A stretch of DNA of 32,386 nucleotides. Origin: Candidatus Latescibacterota bacterium (lineage in GTDB: Bacteria > Latescibacterota > 4484-107 > B68-G9). The stretch's first letter is position 1, and the number at the start of each line of letters is the position of its first letter. The position numbers and the translations under genes are program-made. Shown here in pieces: positions 1 to 6,936 of this stretch. The notes beneath the pieces were generated by a model, which was not told the origin of the DNA, did not search any database, and worked only from the letters and a program-made list of their open reading frames with translations. The stretch lies in contig QNCW01000003.1 of NCBI GenBank assembly GCA_003645885.1, forward strand, positions 1-32,386. The letters are read 5' to 3'.

Positions 1-2592
1 ATCGTAGATCGCAAGGTGGACCTCCGCAGGGGACGGGAGGGAGAAGGGGATGACGGTGCATGAGTTGAACGGGTTGGGATAGTTCCGTCCGAGTCCAAAT
101 CCGCAGGGCACCTGCCGGGGGTCTTCCTCCACCCAAGGGGCAGGGGCCAGGACCAAGGCCTTCCTGGACAGATACCTCACAGCCGGCCAATTCTTCTCCT
201 GCCAGATGGCCCTCACTAACACCCTTCCCGGCTTCCAGCCTTCAGTGCTAACTTCGCCCTCATAGACGGTCCCCTGTTTCACCATGACGACGGGGATTAT
301 TTCCCCATCGGGCCTTTCGACGGTGACATCCATCTCCCCCTTCCAAAGGGGATGATGATAGCTCAGCTCCGCTTTTATCACGATCTCCTCCCCAACCGTC
401 GGCTCTTCGGGGAAGACCTGAAGCTTCACCCCAACTACCCCATCGTAACAGCTCTGGTAGTGAGAACCTTCTCCAGAAAGGTTAAATCCGTAAGGAGCGA
501 AACTTTCCGCCCACTGGGGAGTTCCGGGGACATCGCCACTTGAAAGCATCTCCTGCCACTCTTCGTCGGTGAGCCTATCTGCCATGGGATGCTTGAACTC
601 GAAATACGAGAACATCGCTCCCTGGGCCACCACGAGCTCACCTTCCACCTCCACGATGACGTAAAGGTTCAAAGGGCATCCAACTCCTTCCTCCAAACAA
701 AGCCCCGAGTTCGGGTCGGTGTGCACATCGGCTACCACCGCCATATGGTCGTCCGTATCGCTTTCTATCTGGCCGCTTATCTCGGGAGGGAAGGTGACAA
801 GATCTTCTAAACGACCCCCTATCGAACAGATAAGTTCGTATTCTTCGAAGTCCAAGCCCTCGTTCATCAGCTCCTTCTCCGAGATTAGCTTTAGCTTCAA
901 AAGTAACGACTCAAAGGAGTTCAGCTTCTTCTCCACCTCACCTATCAGCAACCCCCTTTCCTCCAGCCCTGTCCTCATAAACCTGGCCAGGGCCGCAAGC
1001 CTGGCATATAGGTGCGGGTTGGGCTCCACGTATCCATGGACGAGGCCCGGAGGAAAGCCACTCGCTCCGACAGTATAGCTCTGCTTGGCATACAGGATGG
1101 TATCGTGCCTGAGTTCCGCCCACGAGCCCAGAGCAGTTATTAGCTCCTTGTCAGCCCATGCGGGGTTCTGCATGAAGGAGGGATATCCCTCGCCCTTGGG
1201 GAAAAGTAGAGGCATAAGGCAATAAAGCCAGTTCCAGTATAGGTTCTGAGCCCATACCTCCTCATCGAAGGAACGAAAGAGCTGCCTTAGGGAGTCAACT
1301 TTGGCCGGATATTCTGGATAAAGCTCACCCTGATGGTACACCGAATCCAATATCGCAGCAGCCCTCTCGGAGCCCAGCACCGAGAGCACGTCCAGACCCA
1401 TCGGAAAGAGCCTGCCCCGCACCTTCGAATAGACAAGTTCCGTGAATATATGGGAATCCGGTATATACCTCTGCCCCATGAACCTGAACCCCTTGGTCAC
1501 ATCCTCGAACTCCTCCCACTCCCATACCCAGGAGGAGCAGATTGCAGGGTCGCGAAGCTTCTTGGCCTCCTCTATGAACTGCGAAAGCTTCCCATCTTCG
1601 GCGAATCCTTCCAAGGGAAGGTTCCGGTAGCCCGGCCCATACACCTTCCTTATAAGCTCCAGGTACTCCTGCACAGTCAAATCGTCCGCCCTCCCGACGA
1701 AGAAGACGGTGGGGGTGTATATCTCATCCCACACCTCCAGAGCAGGCCGACCTTCGACCTCGGTCCGATCTAAGGCAAGCACTATGTAGATGGCCCCGAG
1801 GGTCTCCTCCTTGCCCTTTTCTATTCCTCCCTCCCGAGGAAGTGGTTCGAGCCTGAACATCATCCTGCCGTACCACATCATAGCCTTGAAATACCTCCTC
1901 AGGACCTCGTTCCTGGTATAGTGCCCCCTCGGCTTATACTGGCTGTAGTCCTCCATGTACCCGAAGATGGGAGAAGATTCGAAACCCCTATGGGCATCTA
2001 TCAGGGCCAACTCCGCTTCCACCAGATCCCTTACATACTCCGGGACCGGAGTATCCGGGTCCAATAGCTTAGTAGCCACGGAAAGATAGGCCACATCCCT
2101 CCTCAAGACCTCCTTGACCTTAGGATTTTCTACCTGGTTATACATCTCCTCCATCTGTTCCAGCATCGCCTCGTTCAGAGCATCCAGGTCAGAGCAGAAC
2201 CTCCCGACCTCCAAAAGCCTCAGAATATTGTCGTAGAGCACGTGGAACGTGTGGAGCACGCAGTCGGTCGTAACGAATATGGGGACCTGCCTTTCCATCA
2301 GCTCCTTGTAGATGTCATACATCTGCTTGTAATTACTTGGACTTGCGAAGAAGCCGTTCTTCAAAAGAAGGGCCTTCTCCTCCTCGCCGAAGGAGAACTT
2401 CCCTAAGTTCGCCACGTTGGAGAAGTCCGGCTCGACCACATAAGGCTTGACCTGCGGGACGACTTCCACAGGATATGGCCTGTAAACTCCGAACTCTGTC
2501 CTCACCTCGTGCCTTATCTCCGCCAACATCCCCGCCGATACATCCAATGCTGCGAAGAGGGCCAAAACGAGCGATGCGCCCCTTTTCCACAT
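1..2592 (-). CDS. DUF3160-family secreted protein, 3' truncated by window edge, with T9SS type A/FlgD-Ig-like C-terminal tail
   Basis: Minus-strand frame open from ATG at 2592..2590 to the window edge (864 codons), absent from the supplied track because no stop is in the window. N-term MWKRGASLVLALFAALDVSAG is signal-peptide-like. Motifs 'VPIFVTTDCVLHTFHVLYDNILRLLE' and 'VVADVHTDPNSGLCLEEGVGCPLNVYVIVEVEGELVVAQGAMFSYFEF' are DUF3160-like. The end 'GLGRNYPNPFNSCTVIPFSLPSPAEVHLAIYD' matches the NYPNPFN..T.I.F.LP...V.L.IYD pattern. SD aggaggtgag upstream. Confidence 0.85.
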   Translation of the reverse strand, partial: MWKRGASLVLALFAALDVSAGMLAEIRHEVRTEFGVYRPYPVEVVPQVKPYVVEPDFSNVANLGKFSFGEEEKALLLKNGFFASPSNYKQMYDIYKELMERQVPIFVTTDCVLHTFHVLYDNILRLLEVGRFCSDLDALNEAMLEQMEEMYNQVENPKVKEVLRRDVAYLSVATKLLDPDTPVPEYVRDLVEAELALIDAHRGFESSPIFGYMEDYSQYKPRGHYTRNEVLRRYFKAMMWYGRMMFRLEPLPREGGIEKGKEETLGAIYIVLALDRTEVEGRPALEVWDEIYTPTVFFVGRADDLTVQEYLELIRKVYGPGYRNLPLEGFAEDGKLSQFIEEAKKLRDPAICSSWVWEWEEFEDVTKGFRFMGQRYIPDSHIFTELVYSKVRGRLFPMGLDVLSVLGSERAAAILDSVYHQGELYPEYPAKVDSLRQLFRSFDEEVWAQNLYWNWLYCLMPLLFPKGEGYPSFMQNPAWADKELITALGSWAELRHDTILYAKQSYTVGASGFPPGLVHGYVEPNPHLYARLAALARFMRTGLEERGLLIGEVEKKLNSFESLLLKLKLISEKELMNEGLDFEEYELICSIGGRLEDLVTFPPEISGQIESDTDDHMAVVADVHTDPNSGLCLEEGVGCPLNLYVIVEVEGELVVAQGAMFSYFEFKHPMADRLTDEEWQEMLSSGDVPGTPQWAESFAPYGFNLSGEGSHYQSCYDGVVGVKLQVFPEEPTVGEEIVIKAELSYHHPLWKGEMDVTVERPDGEIIPVVMVKQGTVYEGEVSTEGWKPGRVLVRAIWQEKNWPAVRYLSRKALVLAPAPWVEEDPRQVPCGFGLGRNYPNPFNSCTVIPFSLPSPAEVHLAIYD

Positions 2593-2598
2593 TTAGGC

Positions 2599-3648
2599 TC
2601 ACCTCCTCCTAAGTGTCTTCTTGACCTCGCCCCAAGTTACGGGATCTGCCGACAGGAGCTCGAGCTCGAGGGCTTCGGCCAGCTTTACCGGATCGACCCT
2701 ACCTTCGTGTAGGTCCCCCCTGTACGATAAGCTTCCGTGCTCCATGTAGTGGAGGGCGATGTAGGGTACCTCAACCTTGATGTCCTTTAAGGGGTTGACT
2801 ATTACGATGTAGCCCATGTTGACGTATTCGCCGCATATCCCGCACCGCTCTAAGCCCCTCATCGCATATTCCACCTTGTAGGGATGGGTTTTACTCTGGG
2901 CGGTGTCCAGGTCTTCTATGGCCTTCAGCATAACCTTTGCAAGCTGCACCCCGTCGGGCACGCCGTCGTCGTCCGTGTCCGGGTCATCGGGATCGGTGCT
3001 AAGCTTGGTCTCCTCTGAGTCCTTAAGCCCGTCATTATCCCTGTCCTCGGCTATGTAGATTACATGGGGATCGGTCCCCCCGCCCACAGCCGGATGCGAC
3101 GGGAAAAGTATCAAGCATGCCGCAGCTATGCCCCCGACAAGGCTCTTAAGAAGGCCCCGGCCCGAAGCATGCGAAAGCAACTTTTCGCATTCGTCCCATA
3201 TGCGCCTATACTCGGGGAGCAAAAGCGGAGTCACCCGGCATCCCCTGCAGGCCCAGTGGAAGAGGAGCCTCTGGTCCTCGGGAGGAAGGCCGTTCTCGTG
3301 GTACCCCTCCTCTATGAACTCCTCCACGCAACAGGGCGGATAACCGAACAAGAAGCCCTCGAGCCTCATATCGTCCTCGGACTTTGCCACAGGGCTTCCG
3401 GAGAACCTGCGCCTGTATACCTCTATGTAAGAACGGTTAAGTCCGAACAGGAGCTCTTGGACGGTCGTTCCCGAGGGAAGCTTCCTTTCGACGACCACAG
3501 GTCCGAGGCCGAGGGATTCGAGGGTCCTTATCTCCTTCCTCCCGAACGGTCCTTCCCATCTGCTTATGGGCTTTAAGCCCTCGGCCGTCAGAAGCGTCAA
3601 ATACGCCAGCTCAGGGTCCAACCGGACGAGCTTCCCAGCGTCCTTCAT
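2599..3648 (-). CDS. Chimeric protein: N-terminal DUF483-like Cys domain, TM segment, thrombospondin type-3-like Ca2+ repeats, C-terminal CxxC/HYMEHG domain
   Basis: 349-aa ORF with strong SD. 'GFLFGYPPCCVEEFI...FHWACRGCRVTPLLLPEYRRIWDEC', hydrophobic 'LLKSLVGGIAAACLILFP', 'DRDNDGLKDSEETKLSTDPDDPDTDDDGVPDG', 'CGICGEYVNMGYIVIVNP...IALHYMEHGSLSYRGDLHEGRVD'. Confidence 0.8.
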   Translation of the reverse strand: MKDAGKLVRLDPELAYLTLLTAEGLKPISRWEGPFGRKEIRTLESLGLGPVVVERKLPSGTTVQELLFGLNRSYIEVYRRRFSGSPVAKSEDDMRLEGFLFGYPPCCVEEFIEEGYHENGLPPEDQRLLFHWACRGCRVTPLLLPEYRRIWDECEKLLSHASGRGLLKSLVGGIAAACLILFPSHPAVGGGTDPHVIYIAEDRDNDGLKDSEETKLSTDPDDPDTDDDGVPDGVQLAKVMLKAIEDLDTAQSKTHPYKVEYAMRGLERCGICGEYVNMGYIVIVNPLKDIKVEVPYIALHYMEHGSLSYRGDLHEGRVDPVKLAEALELELLSADPVTWGEVKKTLRRR

Positions 3649-3669
3649 CGTGTTCCTCCTCCTTGCACA

Positions 3670-3699
3670 AATATAGCTTCTCTACCTTATCGGCGTCAA
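3670..3699 (-). promoter_or_regulatory. Sigma-70-like promoter for the 349-aa ORF
   Basis: Minus strand TTGACG-N18-TATATT, about 20 nt upstream of ATG 3648, with aaggaggagg SD between. Confidence 0.6.
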
Positions 3700-3700
3700 G

Positions 3701-3744
3701 AAAAAAACGACGGGCCAACCGAGAGGCCTCGGCACGGCCCGTCG
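3701..3744 (-). terminator. Rho-independent terminator of the 209-aa ORF
   Basis: Stem cgacgggcc (3708-3716)/ggcccgtcg (3736-3744) with inner stem ccgag/ctcgg; on the minus strand followed by TTTTTTT. Confidence 0.85.
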
Positions 3745-3759
3745 GGCGCCGGAACTCAG

Positions 3760-4389
3760 CTACCTGAAGCCGGCCTTCACCTTCCCCCAGGATGAGGGTT
3801 CGACCGCCGTAGCACCGAAGATCTTCCGGAGGGTTTCGGCGTCGTAAGCCTCTTCTTCGATGGCTTCGGAAGCAACGGAGTTCCTTTCACATATAGCCAA
3901 CACCTCGAAGATAACTTCGGGGTCAGAGGCGACCACCTCCGCCTTTATGGTCACCTCCCTGCCGACCCACCCTTCGAGGTCGATGGTGCTACTTTGAAGC
4001 ACGACCTTGTCGTCGAGGGTATAGGTGCCGTCGTCCCTCTTTAAGAGCGTCCCGTAGCCACCTATTACCTGTTGATGAACTTCATCCCCCGGCTCTGTGG
4101 TCTCGTGATGTTCCTCGATCTCCAGCACTTCGATCGTGAGGGGGTCTTCGGATACCACCTCTCCTTTGACGACAACCTCTTTGCCGACGTATGGCTCGAG
4201 GTCGATTCCGCCGCTCCGCAACGCTATGCCGTCGAGGAGATAGGTCCCGCCGTCCTTCTGGAGTATCCCTCGAAGGACCACTATATCGGGGTCGTCTTGG
4301 GCCATAACTAAGGAGACGATAGCAAAAACCACGACGGCGGACCAGAACAGTGCCTTAACTACCGGCCAGAACAACTTCTTCCGTTCCAT
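3760..4389 (-). CDS. Exported protein with two tandem OB-fold-like repeats, unknown function
   Basis: 209 aa; signal/TM 'LFWPVVKALFWSAVVVFAIVSLVMAQ'. Two homologous halves 'LRGILQKDGGTYLLDGIALRSGGIDLEPYVGKEVVVKGEVVSEDP' and 'GYGTLLKRDDGTYTLDDKVVLQSSTIDLEGWVGREVTIKAEVVASDP'. SD ggaggga. Confidence 0.8.
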   Translation of the reverse strand: MERKKLFWPVVKALFWSAVVVFAIVSLVMAQDDPDIVVLRGILQKDGGTYLLDGIALRSGGIDLEPYVGKEVVVKGEVVSEDPLTIEVLEIEEHHETTEPGDEVHQQVIGGYGTLLKRDDGTYTLDDKVVLQSSTIDLEGWVGREVTIKAEVVASDPEVIFEVLAICERNSVASEAIEEEAYDAETLRKIFGATAVEPSSWGKVKAGFR

Positions 4390-4452
4390 CTTTCCCTCCT
4401 TTTCATTTCCGTCCTCCTTCGCTCATCCGGATGAGCTTCGTCATACTTTTGA

Positions 4453-4469
4453 AGCAACATATGTGCCAA
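4453..4469 (-). promoter_or_regulatory. Sigma-54 (-24/-12) promoter for the 209-aa ORF
   Basis: Minus strand TTGGCAC-ATATG-TTGCT, matching YTGGCAC-N5-TTGCW with correct GG/GC spacing; about 65 nt upstream of ATG 4389. Confidence 0.65.
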
Positions 4470-4625
4470 CTCCTTGGGTCCAGAGGCTAATCCTTTAAAC
4501 CGTTATAAAACCGAGATTTTTGAGATTTAGTGATAACACTGAATGTTCCGGAGGAAAGGAACCTTTCAAATTTCCGAAGCTCGGCTTTCAGATTTCTGAA
4601 ATAGTGAAGGCCCTCGATGAATCCC

Positions 4626-4654
4626 TTGACCGGAGGGGAGGCTTGTGGTATATT
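4626..4654 (+). promoter_or_regulatory. Sigma-70 promoter for the lipoprotein gene
   Basis: TTGACC-N17-TATATT, about 130 nt upstream of ATG 4786. Confidence 0.65.
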
Positions 4655-4785
4655 CCAGGGGAGAGATGGTCACTCCTTTCATTCTGGAGTGCGGCACAGA
4701 AAAAAACTTGCATATCGGCGGACATCTTATTATTTTTAGCAGAGGACGAGACGAGCATCCACCCTCAAAAAGGAGGTACGGTGCT

Positions 4786-5463
4786 ATGAAGGGAAAGGTT
4801 ATGATGTTGGGAGCCCTGTTGTCCTTAGTAGCATGGGGATGCGCCAAACCCCCTACCCAGGAGATGGAGGCGGCCAAGGCGGCGATCAAGGCGGCCAGGG
4901 ATGCGGAGGCTCAGGTATACGCCCCCGACGAGCTTAAGGCGGCGGAGAAGGCCCTCTCCGACGCTGAGGCCAAGGTCGAGGCGAAGAAGTATAAGGAAGC
5001 CAAACCGTTAGCTATCAAGGCCAAGGAGCTGGCCGATAAGGCCAAGGAACTGGCTGTAAGGAACAAGGAGAAGACCCGCTCGGATGCGGAGGTCGCCTTG
5101 GACGACGCTTCCAAAGCCATCTTTGAAGCCAAGGAGGCGTTGGAAGCCGCTGCCGGGACGCTGTCCAAGGTCGGCAAGGTCCTGCCCGGAAAAAAGAGGG
5201 AAGAGTTCGATAGCGAGTTGGACTCCCTAAAATCCTTGGTCGAGCAGATGGAGAAGGACTTAGAGGCCGGAAGGATGGCGTTCAACAGGGGCGCCTACAA
5301 GGACGCCCTGGAAGGGGCAGAAGATTTGGTGGGGAAGGCCGGGACTTTAAAGGACGAACTTTTGGCCTTAAAGGATAGGATAGTTAAGGCTCGTCCCCTT
5401 CCCTGGTACGAGCGCCTGAAGAGGAAGAGGTTGGAGGAGCTTAGGAAGCAAAAGGGTTCCTGA
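4786..5463 (+). CDS. Putative lipoprotein, Ala/Lys-rich coiled-coil, DUF4398-like
   Basis: ATG 4786 preceded by aaggaggtacggtgct. N-term MKGKVMMLGALLSLVAWGCAKPP (atypical lipobox), then long Ala/Lys/Glu-rich helical sequence. The track start at 4645 lies within the promoter region. Confidence 0.75.
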   Translation: MKGKVMMLGALLSLVAWGCAKPPTQEMEAAKAAIKAARDAEAQVYAPDELKAAEKALSDAEAKVEAKKYKEAKPLAIKAKELADKAKELAVRNKEKTRSDAEVALDDASKAIFEAKEALEAAAGTLSKVGKVLPGKKREEFDSELDSLKSLVEQMEKDLEAGRMAFNRGAYKDALEGAEDLVGKAGTLKDELLALKDRIVKARPLPWYERLKRKRLEELRKQKGS

Positions 5464-5481
5464 CATAACCGGTGTCACGCC

Positions 5482-5515
5482 CAGCTACGGCCTTCCGCCG
5501 TAGCTGTTGGCTTTT
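5482..5515 (+). terminator. Rho-independent terminator or attenuator after the lipoprotein gene
   Basis: Stem cagctacggc/gccgtagctg, then ttggcttttt. Confidence 0.8.
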
Positions 5516-5529
5516 TATGGAGGGGGGAG

Positions 5530-6936
5530 ATGGCGAGAGCTGGAACCATCCCAAGGCAGAGGATGCCCGAACAGGACCCCCAGGTCCGCATCCACAACTT
5601 CCGGGAGGTCCCCTTGGGGTACACCCCAGAGCTTGCCATGAGGGAGGCGGAGAGGTGCCTGCAGTGCAAGAACCCGCAATGTGTCAAGGGATGTCCCGTG
5701 GAGGTCGACATCCCGGGGTTCATCCGGCTGATCCGGGAGGGGGACTTCCTCGGTGCTGCACGCAAGATAAAGGAGACCAATAACCTCCCTGCGATATGTG
5801 GCAGGGTTTGTCCACAGGAGACGCAGTGCGAGAAACTCTGCGTGCTCGGGAGGAGGTACGAGCCCGTGGCCATAGGGAGGTTGGAGAGGTTCGCCGCCGA
5901 CTACGAGAGGGAGCACGGCTACGATCCTCCTGCTCTGCCTCCTCCCACGGGGAAGAAGGTAGCGGTCGTGGGCTCGGGACCTTCGGGGCTAACCGCCGCT
6001 GCGGACCTGGCCAAGATGGGGCATAAGGTAGTGATATTCGAAGGGCTACATGTGCCCGGAGGGGTTTTGGTGTACGGCATACCGGAGTTCCGTCTGCCTA
6101 AGAGCATAGTACAGGCGGAGGTGGACTTCGTCAGGAGCCTCGGGGTGGAGATACGCACCAACTGGGTGATAGGCAAGATACGCACCGTGGACGAGCTTCT
6201 GGAGGAGTACGATGCGGTCTACATAGCGACCGGAGCGGGCGCGCCGACGTTTATGGGCATCCCCGGGGAGAACCTGAACGGGGTGTACTCCGCTAACGAA
6301 TACCTTACCCGTGTCAACCTTATGAAGGCTTATCAGTTTCCCGAAGCTGACACCCCTGTGCGGAGGGGGAGGAAGGTGGCGGTGATAGGTGGAGGGAACG
6401 TCGCCATGGACGCAGCGAGGACGGCCAGGAGGCTCGGGGCGGACGTCACGGTGATATACCGCCGCTCACGGGCGGAGATGCCGGCGAGGCTCGAGGAGGT
6501 ACACCATGCCGAGGAGGAGGGGGTCAATTTCCAGTTCCTCACCAATCCGGTCCGTTACATAGGGAACGACGATGGATGGGTGGTGGCGGCCGAGTGCATA
6601 AGGATGGAGCTTGGGGAACCGGACTCCTCGGGAAGGAGGAGGCCCGTGCCCGTGCCCGGCTCCGAGTTCACGATAGAGGTCGACCAGGTGATAGTGGCCA
6701 TAGGGACACACGCAAATCCTTTGGTCCCTTCTACCACCAGGGACCTCAAGCTCAACGAGAGGGGATATATAGTCGTGGACCCCGAAACCGGGGCCACGAG
6801 CAGGGAAGGGGTCTTCGCAGGGGGCGACATAGTCACGGGAGCTGCGACGGTCATAGAGGCCATGGGAGCCGGAAAGAGGGCGGCCAGGGCCATAGATGCC
6901 TACCTCAGGGGGACGGATGGAGCTGAACGACTTTAA
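5530..6936 (+). CDS. NADPH-dependent glutamate synthase small-subunit-type oxidoreductase (GltA/GltD/NfnB-like)
   Basis: Cys clusters 'CLQCKNPQCVKGCPVEVDIPGFI' and 'CGRVCPQETQCEKLCV'; FAD 'VAVVGSGPSGLTAAADLAKMGH'; NADP 'VAVIGGGNVAMDAARTARRLGA'; C-term 'GVFAGGDIVTGAATVIEAMGAGKRAA'. Confidence 0.9.
   Translation: MARAGTIPRQRMPEQDPQVRIHNFREVPLGYTPELAMREAERCLQCKNPQCVKGCPVEVDIPGFIRLIREGDFLGAARKIKETNNLPAICGRVCPQETQCEKLCVLGRRYEPVAIGRLERFAADYEREHGYDPPALPPPTGKKVAVVGSGPSGLTAAADLAKMGHKVVIFEGLHVPGGVLVYGIPEFRLPKSIVQAEVDFVRSLGVEIRTNWVIGKIRTVDELLEEYDAVYIATGAGAPTFMGIPGENLNGVYSANEYLTRVNLMKAYQFPEADTPVRRGRKVAVIGGGNVAMDAARTARRLGADVTVIYRRSRAEMPARLEEVHHAEEEGVNFQFLTNPVRYIGNDDGWVVAAECIRMELGEPDSSGRRRPVPVPGSEFTIEVDQVIVAIGTHANPLVPSTTRDLKLNERGYIVVDPETGATSREGVFAGGDIVTGAATVIEAMGAGKRAARAIDAYLRGTDGAERL

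Noticed and set aside
352-1773. Plus-strand small ORFs (352-543, 719-1078, 1333-1773 etc.)
   Set aside because: All lie opposite the continuous DUF3160 reading frame and have no motif support.
2333-2602. 89-aa minus-strand ORF MSLNVEKGRIARFG...
   Set aside because: Same strand but different frame from the DUF3160 gene; the DUF3160 frame has the signal peptide and conserved motifs.
4520-4889. Small ORFs in the 4390-4786 intergenic region (4520-4789 + and 4566-4889 -)
   Set aside because: Overlap the sigma-54/sigma-70 promoter region and lipoprotein start, lack SD and family motifs; better read as regulatory sequence.
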